The translations under genes and the position numbers were made by a program. This document shows, in pieces, positions 16,427 through 25,592 of a stretch of 64,000 bases of DNA; positions within the stretch are counted from its first letter, which is position 1; the number at the start of each line of letters is the position of its first letter. The notes under the pieces were generated by a model. It made no database searches. It saw only the letters and a list, made by a program, of their open reading frames with translations, and was not told the DNA's origin. Source of the stretch: Kerstersia gyiorum (GTDB lineage: Bacteria; Pseudomonadota; Gammaproteobacteria; Burkholderiales; Burkholderiaceae_B); assembly GCF_004216755.1 (NCBI RefSeq), contig NZ_SGWZ01000001.1, positions 1,364,001 through 1,428,000 on the forward strand, in the 5' to 3' direction.

Positions 16427-17923
16427 ATGTCCGCGTATTTTCCTTCGGTGGTACTCACTCCGGAACCGGTCGATTTCCAGTCCTTCGAGGTCGCCGCAGC
16501 GGCGGTGGACCGCCTGATCGAGATTTACGAGCGCAATACCGCATTCCTGCGCAGCCATTTCGCAGAACTTGCCCGTGGCGAGCCCTTGCCACGTTCTGCC
16601 CGCGTGCGGGCCTGGTATCCCGCGATCCGCATCCAGGTCGATACCTATGACCTGGTTGATACGCGGCTGTCCTACGGCCATGTTTCCGAGCCCGGCGTCT
16701 ACGAGGCCACCATTACCCAGCCGCGCTTGTTCCAGGCCTACCTGGTGGAGCAGATCGGCCTGTTGCTGCTGCATCACAAAGTGAAGGTAGCGGTCGGTGA
16801 ATCGGAGACGCCCATTCCGCTGCATTTCGCGTTCCCTGGCGGGGCGCACGTGGAGGGCGTGGACCTGGCCGCGCTGGGTCGTCCGCTGCGCGATATTTTC
16901 GATGTGCCCGACCTGACCATCACCGACGATGCCATTGTCAACGGCAGCTGGCGTCCGGTAGCGGGCAAGCCGCACCCGCTGGCGCCTTTTACTGCGCCGC
17001 GGGTGGATTATTCCTTGCATCGCCTGCAGCACTACACCGCGACGTCTCCTGCGCATTTCCAGAATTTCGTGCTCTTCACCAATTACCAGTTCTACGTGGA
17101 CGAGTTCTGCGCCTACGCCCGTGCCAGGCTGGCCGACGGCGTCGGTGGCTACGAATCCTTCATCGAGCCGGGCAATGTCGTCACGCTGCGCGGCGAGGCT
17201 GAACCCGTCTCGGGTACGGCGCCTGAGCGCCTGCCCCAAATGCCGGCCTATCACCTCTGCCGGGCAGGTCATGGCGGCATCACGCTGATCAATATCGGTG
17301 TCGGCCCGTCCAATGCCAAGACCATCACGGATCACGTCGCGGTATTGCGGCCGCAAGCCTGGCTGATGGTGGGGCATTGCGCCGGTTTGCGTTCGACCCA
17401 GCGCCTTGGAGATTACGTGCTGGCGCATGGTTATGTCAGGGATGATCACGTGCTGGATGCAGACCTGCCGCTGTGGGTCCCGGTCCCGCCGCTGGCGGAA
17501 GTCCAGGTGGCGCTGGAAACGGCCGTCGAGAAAATTGCCGGCCTGTCAGGCTGGGAGCTCAAGCGCATCATGCGTACCGGTACAGTGGCCAGCATAGACA
17601 ACCGCAACTGGGAGTTGCGCGATCACCAGGAACTGGTCGAGCGCTTCGCGCAGTCGCGTGCCATTGCCCTGGATATGGAATCGGCCACGATTGCCGCTAA
17701 CGGGTTCCGCCTGCGAGTGCCGTACGGTACCTTGCTTTGCGTCTCCGACAAGCCGTTGCATGGAGAGCTGAAGCTGCCGGGCATGGCCAATGACTTCTAC
17801 CGGCGTCAGGTCGGCCAGCACCTGCAGATTGGCATCCATGCGCTGGAACTGCTGGCCAGCATGCCCAAGGAAAGGCTGCACTCGCGCAAGCTGCGCAGTT
17901 TCATCGAAACGGCTTTCCAGTAG
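16427..17923 (+). CDS. amn: AMP nucleosidase
   Basis: Cytoplasmic enzyme that hydrolyses AMP to adenine and ribose 5-phosphate, part of purine salvage and adenylate balance. The 498-aa length fits the long bacterial Amn type (E. coli 484 aa). An N-terminal regulatory domain (to about residue 180, with ARVRAWYPAIRIQVDTYD) precedes a nucleoside-phosphorylase-like catalytic domain. In the latter, GHGGITLINIGVGPSNAKT, MVGHCAGLR and LDMESATIAANG are visible. The start is set by AGGAGAG. It stands between the esterase-like gene and a convergent LysR gene. Confidence 0.94.
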   Translation: MSAYFPSVVLTPEPVDFQSFEVAAAAVDRLIEIYERNTAFLRSHFAELARGEPLPRSARVRAWYPAIRIQVDTYDLVDTRLSYGHVSEPGVYEATITQPRLFQAYLVEQIGLLLLHHKVKVAVGESETPIPLHFAFPGGAHVEGVDLAALGRPLRDIFDVPDLTITDDAIVNGSWRPVAGKPHPLAPFTAPRVDYSLHRLQHYTATSPAHFQNFVLFTNYQFYVDEFCAYARARLADGVGGYESFIEPGNVVTLRGEAEPVSGTAPERLPQMPAYHLCRAGHGGITLINIGVGPSNAKTITDHVAVLRPQAWLMVGHCAGLRSTQRLGDYVLAHGYVRDDHVLDADLPLWVPVPPLAEVQVALETAVEKIAGLSGWELKRIMRTGTVASIDNRNWELRDHQELVERFAQSRAIALDMESATIAANGFRLRVPYGTLLCVSDKPLHGELKLPGMANDFYRRQVGQHLQIGIHALELLASMPKERLHSRKLRSFIETAFQ

Positions 17924-17953
17924 GCGGGTGTTGGCGGCCTGCTCCGTCCGGCT

Positions 17954-18844
17954 TCAGTCCTGCTCCAGCAGTAGGGCCAGCGCGGGAGAGAACTGCTTGC
18001 TGCGGTGGCGGATGCGGTAGAGCTGGCGGTGTAGTGGTGGCAGGGCGGTGCGCAGCAGCGCCAGGCGGCCCAGATCCACCAGGTCCTGAACCGCGCTGCG
18101 GGACAGGCAGGCGATGCCCAGGCCAGCGGCTGCGGCCTGCTTGATGGCCTCGGTGCTGCCCAGCTGCAAGGCCAGGTCGAAGTTGCCCAGATGCGGCAGC
18201 AGCACGTTATCCACGGCCTCGCGGGTGCCAGACCCGCTTTCCCGCAGCAGCCAACGTTGCTTGCGCAGTTCTGCCAGCGGGCAGGGGGTCTGGGATTGCG
18301 CCAGCGGATGGTGTGCAGCCACGACGAACACCAGTTCGTCGCTGAGCCAGGGCAGCGCTTCCAGTTCGTCGGCATGGCAGGGGCCTTCGATGACGCCGGC
18401 GTCGACTTCGCGGCGCAGCACAGCGCCCACGATTTCCTGGGTATTGCCGATGCGCATTTCCACGCTGGCCAAGGCATGGGCCTCCAGCAGCCGGGCAATC
18501 CGGGCCGGCATCAGATAATTCCCGATGGTTGTACTGGCGCCCAGGCGGATGCGTGCCGGTAGTGGCGCGCCAGGGTTGCCGCCATCCATGCCGAAATGGG
18601 TTTCTATCGTGCGCGCCATATCCAGCAGCGAGCGTGCCGGGTCCAGCAGGGCGCGCCCGGTCTCATTGAGCTGCAGGCGCTTGCCCACGCGGTCGAATAG
18701 GCTGGCGCCCAGCATGGCTTCCAGTTCTCCCAGCGCGGCGCTGGTGGCGGATTGCGATAGCGGGATGCTGCTGGCAGCCGCTGTCGTGCTGCCATGTTCG
18801 GCGATGGCCGTGAAAATATGCAGCTGCCTCAGAGTGATGCGCAT
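17954..18844 (-). CDS. yeiE: LysR-family regulator, YeiE-like
   Basis: A 296-aa LysR regulator: N-terminal helix-turn-helix (residues about 2-60, LRQLHIFTAIAEHGSTTAAA) and a C-terminal effector domain with the YeiE/CbbR-type stretch GASTTIGNYLMP and MRIGNTQEIV. It is divergent from a YeiH-family exporter gene, the same pairing as yeiE-yeiH in enterobacteria, where YeiE responds to sulfite. This pairing is the basis for the name. A perfect inverted repeat lies in the shared 110-bp region. It converges on amn. Confidence 0.85.
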   Translation of the reverse strand: MRITLRQLHIFTAIAEHGSTTAAASSIPLSQSATSAALGELEAMLGASLFDRVGKRLQLNETGRALLDPARSLLDMARTIETHFGMDGGNPGAPLPARIRLGASTTIGNYLMPARIARLLEAHALASVEMRIGNTQEIVGAVLRREVDAGVIEGPCHADELEALPWLSDELVFVVAAHHPLAQSQTPCPLAELRKQRWLLRESGSGTREAVDNVLLPHLGNFDLALQLGSTEAIKQAAAAGLGIACLSRSAVQDLVDLGRLALLRTALPPLHRQLYRIRHRSKQFSPALALLLEQD

Positions 18845-18874
18845 CGGGCGGTTTGATCTATTTGAAATTACGAT

Positions 18875-18894
18875 AGGTTATAGAAATATAACCT
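18875..18894. promoter_or_regulatory. Candidate YeiE-type operator
   Basis: AGGTTATA and TATAACCT form a perfect 8-bp inverted repeat around GAAA, in an AT-rich 110-bp intergenic segment between the divergent LysR gene and the yeiH-like gene. Position and symmetry are as expected for a LysR activation site. Confidence 0.6.
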
Positions 18895-18954
18895 GTTTTA
18901 CAGATATTCCTTCTGCATTCATTATGTGTTCAATTCATAAGGAATTGTTCCGTA

Positions 18955-20196
18955 ATGACTGCTAATAATATATTGACTGCGGGCAGGGACGGCTGTCCGG
19001 CGCTGCGCGGCGAGGCAAAGGAAGATCGTCCGGCACGGGAAGGGCAGGGCATGCTGCATGAAGGCTCCCCGGCATTGACCGCAGGCGCGGCCTATGCTGC
19101 AGCGGCTGCGCCGGCAAGAGTTTCCCCAGGTGCCCAGGCGCCGGCAGGCAGGTCGTGGCAGCCGGGCGCACTGGTCGCCGGGCTGCTGCTGACTGGCAGC
19201 ATTGCGGCGGCCGCGCAATGGCTCAGCAGCCAGCCGTGGGCTCAGACGCATGGTATAGCGGCGCTGACCCTGGCCATCGTGCTGGGGATGCTGGTTGGCA
19301 ATACGGTGTATCCGTCAGTGGCAGGCAGGCTGGGTGCCGGGGTCGATTTCTCCAAGACGCGGCTATTGCGTGCCGGCATCGTGCTGTATGGGCTACGGCT
19401 GACTTTCTCCGACGTGGCCCTGGTAGGTTATGAAGGGGTGTTGCTGGACGCCTGTATGCTGCTCTCCACTTTCTGTCTGGCATGGTGGCTGGGGACGCGT
19501 TGGCTGAGCCTGGACCGCCAGACTGCGCTGCTGATCGGCGCAGGCAGTTCGATTTGCGGCGCAGCGGCCGTGATGGCGGCCGGTCCGGTGGTGGGCGGGC
19601 GGGCAGCCCAGATCAGCGTGGCGGTAGCGACGGTGGTGATCTTCGGCACCTTGGCGATGTTTGCCTGGCCTGCCTTGTATCACCTGGGGCAAGAGTGGGG
19701 GTGGGTGCACATGGATGCGCGGCAGGCGGGCGTGTTCATCGGCGCGACGGTGCATGAGGTGGCGCAAGTGGTGGCTGCCGGGCGTGCGCTGGGCAGCGAT
19801 GCAGCGGATGCTGCCGTGATTGCGAAGATGGTGCGGGTAATGATGCTGGCACCCTTCCTGCTCGGGCTTGCATTGTTGCTGGCTCGGCGGGGGGCGAGCA
19901 ACGGGGCCCCGGCGCAGGGGCGGCGCGGGATCGCGATTCCCTGGTTCGCGTTCGGTTTCATCCTGATGGCGGCATTCAATTCGCTGGTCGAACTGCCTTC
20001 CGAACTGGTGCGTGTCGCACTCGACCTGGACACCATTATGCTTGCCATGGCCATGGCCGCCCTGGGACTGACGACGCATGTGTCGGCATTGCGCCGGGCT
20101 GGATTGCGCCCCTTGCTGCTGGCAGCGATGCTGTTTGCCTGGCTGCTTGGGGGCGGGCTGGCGATGAACGCCTTGGTGCATGCCCTCCTGGCCTGA
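18955..20196 (+). CDS. yeiH: YeiH-family putative sulfate/sulfite exporter
   Basis: Integral membrane protein of 413 aa with about ten hydrophobic helices from the UPF0324/YeiH family. Typical segments are HGIAALTLAIVLGMLVGN, GVDFSKTRLLRAGIVLYGLRLT (partial), the glycine-rich GAGSSICGAAAVMA and GVFIGATVHEVAQVVAAG. The long N-terminus before residue 65 is poorly conserved-looking, so translation could begin later (for example ATG at 19051); the chosen ATG has AAGGA 12 nt upstream. The divergent YeiE-like LysR is its likely regulator. Confidence 0.85.
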   Translation: MTANNILTAGRDGCPALRGEAKEDRPAREGQGMLHEGSPALTAGAAYAAAAAPARVSPGAQAPAGRSWQPGALVAGLLLTGSIAAAAQWLSSQPWAQTHGIAALTLAIVLGMLVGNTVYPSVAGRLGAGVDFSKTRLLRAGIVLYGLRLTFSDVALVGYEGVLLDACMLLSTFCLAWWLGTRWLSLDRQTALLIGAGSSICGAAAVMAAGPVVGGRAAQISVAVATVVIFGTLAMFAWPALYHLGQEWGWVHMDARQAGVFIGATVHEVAQVVAAGRALGSDAADAAVIAKMVRVMMLAPFLLGLALLLARRGASNGAPAQGRRGIAIPWFAFGFILMAAFNSLVELPSELVRVALDLDTIMLAMAMAALGLTTHVSALRRAGLRPLLLAAMLFAWLLGGGLAMNALVHALLA

Positions 20197-20209
20197 CGGC
20201 GAGCGTCGT

Positions 20210-21121
20210 TCAACATGCCTGCAGATGGGGCTTCATTAGTGCCTCGAACCAGTCCATGAATACCGCCAGCCGGCGTGAGCGCTGGCGGCGATGCGGATAG
20301 AGTAGTGATACTTGCAAGGGGGCTGCGCGATGGTCAGGCATGACTTCCTGTAGTTCTCCCGCGTCGATCAGGTGCTGCACGTCGAAACCGGGTATCTGGA
20401 TCAATCCCAGACCCGTGCGGCAGCACGCAATGTAGTTCTCCGCGTTATTCGTTACGACTTGGCTGGGTATGGGCACACTGTGCTCGGCGCCGTCGGCGGA
20501 AATATAGCTCCACGGTATTTCTCGCCCGGTGGACGGAGAGGCGTAACCGACCATCCAGTGTTTGCTGCAGAGCTCCTCGGGGTGCTCTGGTATGCCTTGT
20601 TCTTGCAGGTAGGCGGGGCTGGCGCAGTTGATCAGCCTGATCAGGCCCAACGGCCGGACGGCAAGTGCGGTGTTCGGCAACGCGCCGACACGCACCACGC
20701 AGTCAATGCCTTCCCGTACCAGATCAACGGCGCGATCGCTGGAACCCAGGATGAGTCGCAATTGGGGATGCTGCCGCAAAAGCATGGGTAATGCCGGCAC
20801 GATAAGCCTGCGCGCGATGCGGCTGGGCACATCAATTCGCAGCTGCCCTGACACCTGGCGCTGGCTGGCTTGGAACATCGTGTCTATGTTTTCTACATCC
20901 GCCAGTAGCGGGCGTATGCGTTCGAGCAACTGCATACCGTCGGCGGTCAGATGTACCTGGCGTGTGGTCCGGTGCAACAGACGTGTACCTACCTGAGCTT
21001 CCAGTTGCTGGATGGCCGCCGACACCGAGGCACGCGGCAACTCCAGTGCATGCGCCGTCTTGATGAAACTGCCCATCTCCGCAATCTGAGCGAAGATACG
21101 GTACTGATCGAGCCTGTCCAT
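20210..21121 (-). CDS. LysR-family transcriptional regulator
   Basis: A 303-aa LysR protein of the AaeR/DmlR-like subgroup: MDRLDQYRIFAQIAEMGSF helix-turn-helix start, RASVSAAIQQLE, LLHRTTRQVHLTADG, then an effector-binding domain ending in RRLAVFMDWFEAL. It lies 92 nt downstream of the SDR gene on the same strand and may be cotranscribed with it. An inverted repeat at 22060 upstream of the SDR gene is a possible binding site. It converges on the yeiH-like gene with 13 nt between stops. Confidence 0.9.
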   Translation of the reverse strand: MDRLDQYRIFAQIAEMGSFIKTAHALELPRASVSAAIQQLEAQVGTRLLHRTTRQVHLTADGMQLLERIRPLLADVENIDTMFQASQRQVSGQLRIDVPSRIARRLIVPALPMLLRQHPQLRLILGSSDRAVDLVREGIDCVVRVGALPNTALAVRPLGLIRLINCASPAYLQEQGIPEHPEELCSKHWMVGYASPSTGREIPWSYISADGAEHSVPIPSQVVTNNAENYIACCRTGLGLIQIPGFDVQHLIDAGELQEVMPDHRAAPLQVSLLYPHRRQRSRRLAVFMDWFEALMKPHLQAC

Positions 21122-21213
21122 AGTCTCCCCATGGTGCTGGCGCCCAGGTCCAGGCTATTTTGCTGTTCCCGGTTCAGCCAGCAAATGCTCGAGTGGGGGC
21201 ACCGCCAGCCTGC

Positions 21214-21987
21214 TTATTTGGTGGTGTAGCCGCCGTTGATCAGGATGGTCTGGCCTGTGATCCACCAGCCGTCGCTAACCAGGTGGCGGATGAAGGGTAC
21301 GACGTCTTCGATGTCCGTCAGGCCGGTTTTACTGAACAGAGAAAGCGCTGCCGCAGTTTTGTGATAGGCCACGGCATCGGCGCCTTCAGCCGGGTAGAAA
21401 AACGGCGTGTCCATCGGACCCGGTCCAACTGCTGTGACTGAAATGCCGCGTGCAGCAAATTCCTTTGCCGCGGCACGGGTGAAGTGCTCTACCGGCGCCT
21501 TGGTGCCTGCATACGCAGCATAGAACGGAGTGAAAGCCCCGAGTAGCGAGGTTACCAGGGTAAGCACCTTGCCGTTGTCGTTGACGTGTTTGCCGGCTTC
21601 CTTGAGGAAAAAGAATGCGCTTTTGGTGTTTACTGCCGACATGTCGTCGTACTCGGCTTCGCTGGTTTCGGTGATCGGTTTCTTGAGCACCTTGCCTACG
21701 GTATTGATGGCAATGTCAGGTCTGCCTACGGCGGCAATGGCATCGGTGAATAGTTTCTCGACGGCAGCTGCTGTGGTGAGGTCTGCCTGGATTGCCACGG
21801 CATGCGCGCCGGTTGCCTTGACGGCCGTAATTGTGGCCTCTGCATCACCCTGGCTGGCGTCACTGTTGTAGTGGATTGCCACTGCCTTGGCGCCATGTTG
21901 GGCCAGATCACGGGCGATCAGGCCGCCGAGGTTTTTGGCCCCGCCGGCGATGAGAACGGTTTTGCCTTTGATGGAATGGTCTGCCAT
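21214..21987 (-). CDS. Short-chain dehydrogenase/reductase
   Basis: A 257-aa NAD(P)-dependent oxidoreductase of the SDR superfamily. The cofactor motif appears as TVLIAGGAKNLGGLIA, the N-N-A-G position reads INTVGKV, the catalytic Ser is in VTSLLGAF, and the Y-x-x-x-K motif is YAGTK. It ends with a typical SDR C-terminus (WWITGQTILINGGYTTK). The start at 21987 has AAAGGAGAG upstream. The substrate is unknown. The LysR gene downstream may share its transcript. Confidence 0.9.
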   Translation of the reverse strand: MADHSIKGKTVLIAGGAKNLGGLIARDLAQHGAKAVAIHYNSDASQGDAEATITAVKATGAHAVAIQADLTTAAAVEKLFTDAIAAVGRPDIAINTVGKVLKKPITETSEAEYDDMSAVNTKSAFFFLKEAGKHVNDNGKVLTLVTSLLGAFTPFYAAYAGTKAPVEHFTRAAAKEFAARGISVTAVGPGPMDTPFFYPAEGADAVAYHKTAAALSLFSKTGLTDIEDVVPFIRHLVSDGWWITGQTILINGGYTTK

Positions 21988-22059
21988 GGGACTCTCCTTT
22001 GCAAATGGGGATGCCCCCAGCTTAGGCCGGGGGTGCCCGGAGATAAACCACCTGGCCCT

Positions 22060-22085
22060 GGATGGATTATCCAGGAAATCCATCC
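22060..22085. promoter_or_regulatory. Inverted repeat upstream of SDR gene
   Basis: GGATGGATT (22060-22068) and AATCCATCC (22077-22085) are perfect 9-bp arms around 8 nt, 73 bp upstream of the SDR start and 55 bp after the acyl-CoA ligase stop. It could be an operator for the linked LysR regulator or an RNA hairpin. Confidence 0.45.
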
Positions 22086-22139
22086 AATGAATTGTCTCAG
22101 CCTGGCGTGGACTACTGATCGCGCCGATAGTGGCGTGCG

Positions 22140-23771
22140 CTAAATGCCTGACTGATAGCGTTCGTGTACCAGCTTCCGGATGGACGCCTTGAGCAGCTTG
22201 CCTGTGGCTGTGTGCGGCAGTTCGTCGACGATCAGTACATCGTCGGGAATGCTCCACTTGGCGATCTTGTCCTTGTAGATGTCCAGCATGTCGTCGCGTG
22301 TGAAGGTGTGGCCAGGCCGGATAACGGCCACCAGGATGGGGCGTTCGCCCCAACGCGGATCTGGCATGGCGACCACGGCGGCTTCCTGGATGGCGGGATG
22401 CGCCTGCGCCAGGTTTTCCAGCTCGACCGAACTGATCCATTCACCGCCCGATTTGACCACGTCCTTGTTGCGGTCGACGATCTGTACGAAACCATCTTCG
22501 TCCATGGTGATGATGTCGCCAGTGTCGAACCAGCCCGGGACCAGGGTGTGGGCGGGACTGGTTGGCGCGTTGTAGTAGCTGCCGGCTACCCAGGGACCGC
22601 GGATCAGCATGGAGCCGAACGACTTGCCGTCGCGCGCCACCGTCTGGCCGTCCTGGCCGTGAATCATGAATTCCATGCCGAAGACGGGGCGGCCCTGCTT
22701 GGCCTCCAGCATCAGGCGCTGCTCGGGTGTCAGTGCGGCATGCTTGGGTAGAAGGCTGCAGGACAGGCCGACCGGACTGGTTTCCGTCATGCCCCAGGCG
22801 TGGCGGGTCTCGATGCCCATGCGCCGGAACCGTTCCAGCATGATGGGAGGCGCTGCTGCACCGCCTATCGCCACGCGGCGCAGGTCCGGCAGGCTCTGGC
22901 GGTTGCTTTCCATCCAGTCCTGCAGTGCCAGCCAGACGGTGGGCACCCCTGCCGTGAAAGTCACTTTTTCGCTGGCGAACAGTTCGTGCAGGCTGGCGCC
23001 GTCCAGGCGCGGTCCGGGCATGACCAGCTTGGCGCCGACCATCGGTCCGGCGAAGGGCAGGCCCCAGGCATTGACGTGAAACATCGGCACGACAGGTACG
23101 ATGGTATCGCTGGCGGAAAGCCCGAGCACGTCTGGTGCCGGGATGGCCATGGCATGCAGCACCGTGGACCGATGGCTGTACAGCACGCCCTTGGGCTCGC
23201 CGGTCGTGCCGGAGGTATAGCAAAGGCCGGAAGCGGTGTTCTCGTCGAAGACCGGCCAGTCGTACTCTGGCGATTCGCCGCCGATCAAGGTTTCATAGCT
23301 GATCAGGCCGGGCAGCGAGCTCGACGAAGGCATGTGGGCGTCGTCGGTCAGCAGGACGACTGCCTTCATGCCGCCCAGCTGATCCGCCAGTGATTCCAGC
23401 AGAGGCAGGAACGTGAGGTCAGCAAAGATCGCACTGTCCTCGGCGTGGCGGATGATGTAGCTGATCTGCTCCTTGAACAGCCTGGGGTTGATGGTGTGGC
23501 ATACCAGTCCGGAACCAGACGTGCCGTAATACAGCTCCAGGTGGCGGTAGCCATTCCAGGCCAGGGTGGCGACGCGGTCGCCGAGCTTGAGGCCCAGGCG
23601 CTGCAGGGCGTTGGCGAGCTGCTGGCTGCGCCGCCAGGCGTCAGCATAGGTGTAGCGGTGCAACGGGCCTTCCACGGTGCGCGACACGATTTCGGTCTTT
23701 CCGTGGTAGGTGGCCGCGTGACGCAGAACCGATGAAATCAGCAGGGGCTGGTGCATCATATTGCCGAGCAT
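22140..23771 (-). CDS. Long-chain fatty acid-CoA ligase (AMP-binding)
   Basis: Acyl-CoA synthetase of 543 aa that activates fatty acids with ATP and CoA. Motifs are YTSGTTGEPKG (adenylation P-loop), HAWGMTETSPVG, GWFDTGDI and a C-terminal catalytic Lys in TATGKLLKASIRKLV. The sequence resembles the medium/long-chain ligases usually annotated as AlkK/FadD-like. The start at 23771 is chosen for its GGAGGAGA ribosome-binding site; longer upstream frames lack support. It is the last gene of the beta-oxidation cluster, 29 nt after the acyl-CoA dehydrogenase. Confidence 0.92.
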   Translation of the reverse strand: MLGNMMHQPLLISSVLRHAATYHGKTEIVSRTVEGPLHRYTYADAWRRSQQLANALQRLGLKLGDRVATLAWNGYRHLELYYGTSGSGLVCHTINPRLFKEQISYIIRHAEDSAIFADLTFLPLLESLADQLGGMKAVVLLTDDAHMPSSSSLPGLISYETLIGGESPEYDWPVFDENTASGLCYTSGTTGEPKGVLYSHRSTVLHAMAIPAPDVLGLSASDTIVPVVPMFHVNAWGLPFAGPMVGAKLVMPGPRLDGASLHELFASEKVTFTAGVPTVWLALQDWMESNRQSLPDLRRVAIGGAAAPPIMLERFRRMGIETRHAWGMTETSPVGLSCSLLPKHAALTPEQRLMLEAKQGRPVFGMEFMIHGQDGQTVARDGKSFGSMLIRGPWVAGSYYNAPTSPAHTLVPGWFDTGDIITMDEDGFVQIVDRNKDVVKSGGEWISSVELENLAQAHPAIQEAAVVAMPDPRWGERPILVAVIRPGHTFTRDDMLDIYKDKIAKWSIPDDVLIVDELPHTATGKLLKASIRKLVHERYQSGI

Positions 23772-23800
23772 GGGTTGTCTCCTCCAGGTGTCGGCGCAGG

Positions 23801-25558
23801 TCAGAATGCGTCTGCTGCCAGTTTTGCAAGCTCGGCTGCATCGGCGCGGATTGCCTGTTCCAGCGCGATCGTCTGCGGCAGCAGGCGGGTCACGAAGAAG
23901 CGCGCGGCGGCCAGTTTGCGTTGATGCAGCGGCGTTGCACCCGCCTGGCTCTTGCCGGCCATGCGTACCCACAGCCAGCCATAGGCTACCAGTGCGAAAA
24001 AGCGCAGGTAGTCGGTGGCGGCTGCTCCCAGGGTATTGGCGTCATGCGCGGACGACAACAGGTATCCGGTCACACTTTCCAGGCGCTGCAGGGCATCCAG
24101 TACGGGAGCGGCCAGGTCGGCGGTGTTGCCGGCCCGGGCCTGTTCCAGTTCCTTGCGCACGAGCGCGAAGAAGCTGCTGGCGAGTGCGCCGTTCGCCATG
24201 GGCAACTTGCGGCCGACCAGGTCCATGGCCTGCACGCCATTGGTGCCTTCGTAGATCTGCGTGATCCGGGCATCGCGCACATATTGCTCCATGCCCCATT
24301 CGCGGATGTAGCCGTGGCCGCCGAAAACCTGCTGACTGAGTACGGCGGTTTCGAAGCCGAAGTCGGTGAAGGCTGCCTTGATCACGGGCGTGAGCAGCGC
24401 GACGAAGCCGTCGGCCTGCTGACGCGTGGCGGCATCGGGATGGCGGGCTGCGGTGTCCATCTGCAATGCCGTCCAGACGGCCAGCGCGCGTCCTGCGTCG
24501 TTCAGTGCGCGGCCGGTCAGCAGCATGCGGCGCACGTCGGCGTGTTCGATGATGGCTACCGGGCCGCGGCTGCCGTCGGCCGAGCGGCCTTGCAGGCGTT
24601 CACGCGCATAGGCGGCCGCCTTCTGGTTGGCGGCTTCGCCCAGGCCCAGGCCTTGAATGCCGACGAACAGGCGTTCCGCATTCATCATGGTGAACATGGC
24701 GTTGAGTCCGCGCCCGGCTTCGCCCACGAGCCAGCCGATGGCGCCGTCGTAATTCATGACGCAGGTAGGCTGGGCATGGATGCCCATTTTGTGTTCCAGC
24801 GCGCCCACCGACATGTTGTTGCGCTCACCTATTTCGCCATTGGCGTCCGGCAGGAACTTGGGCACCAGGAACAGGCTGATGCCTTTCACGCCAGGGGCTG
24901 CGCCAGGCAAGCGTGCCAGGACCAGGTGGATGATGTTGCCGCCAAAATCCTGGTCGCCGGAGGAAATGAAGATCTTGGTGCCGGTGATGCGGTAGCTGCC
25001 ATCGTCCAGCGGTTCGGCGCGGGTGGTGAGCAGGCCCAGGTCCGTGCCAGCGGACGCTTCGGTCAGGGCCATGGCGCCAGTCCATTCGCCGCTGATCATG
25101 CGCGGCAGGTAAAGCCCCTTGAGCGCCGGGCTGGCGTGGTGAGTGAGCGTTTCCACCGCTCCGTGCGTCAGGCCGGGGAACAGGCCGAAGGAAAGATTGA
25201 CGGACGACACCATTTCGTTGAGCAGGATCTGCAAGGTCAGCGGCAGGCCCTGACCGCCATAGTCGGCGGAACCGGACAGCCCGCACCAGCCGGCTTCGCG
25301 GAAGGCTTGGTAGGCCGAGGCCAGCCCGGGAGGGGTGATGACCTGGCCGTTCTCCAGGCGGCAGCCGGTTTCATCGCCACTGCGGTTGAGCGGTTCCAGC
25401 ACTTCGACGCAGAACTTGCCGCCTTCTTCCAGGATGCTGAGGGCAAGATCGGTGTCCACCTCTTCGCAGCCCGGCAAGACGGCCATGCTGGCATTGAAAT
25501 CGAAGACGTCGGACAGCAGGAATTGTGCATCTTCAGTCGTGGGGATATAAGCAGTCAT
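23801..25558 (-). CDS. Acyl-CoA dehydrogenase with C-terminal extension
   Basis: FAD enzyme of 585 aa for the first oxidation step of fatty acyl-CoAs. Motifs of the family are the FAD/substrate region AMALTEASAGTDLG, IFISSGDQD, MGIHAQPTCVMNY and the C-terminal IREWGMEQYVRDARITQIYEGTNGVQ in pieces, where E and G contact the active site. The extra 130 C-terminal residues are typical of the longer ACADs that work with ETF (FadE-like in betaproteobacteria). Neighbours are the FadN-type enzyme 34 nt upstream and the ligase downstream. Confidence 0.93.
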   Translation of the reverse strand: MTAYIPTTEDAQFLLSDVFDFNASMAVLPGCEEVDTDLALSILEEGGKFCVEVLEPLNRSGDETGCRLENGQVITPPGLASAYQAFREAGWCGLSGSADYGGQGLPLTLQILLNEMVSSVNLSFGLFPGLTHGAVETLTHHASPALKGLYLPRMISGEWTGAMALTEASAGTDLGLLTTRAEPLDDGSYRITGTKIFISSGDQDFGGNIIHLVLARLPGAAPGVKGISLFLVPKFLPDANGEIGERNNMSVGALEHKMGIHAQPTCVMNYDGAIGWLVGEAGRGLNAMFTMMNAERLFVGIQGLGLGEAANQKAAAYARERLQGRSADGSRGPVAIIEHADVRRMLLTGRALNDAGRALAVWTALQMDTAARHPDAATRQQADGFVALLTPVIKAAFTDFGFETAVLSQQVFGGHGYIREWGMEQYVRDARITQIYEGTNGVQAMDLVGRKLPMANGALASSFFALVRKELEQARAGNTADLAAPVLDALQRLESVTGYLLSSAHDANTLGAAATDYLRFFALVAYGWLWVRMAGKSQAGATPLHQRKLAAARFFVTRLLPQTIALEQAIRADAAELAKLAADAF

Positions 25559-25592
25559 CGTGTTTCCTTGTGTCTAGGGACGGCGAGTCGAA

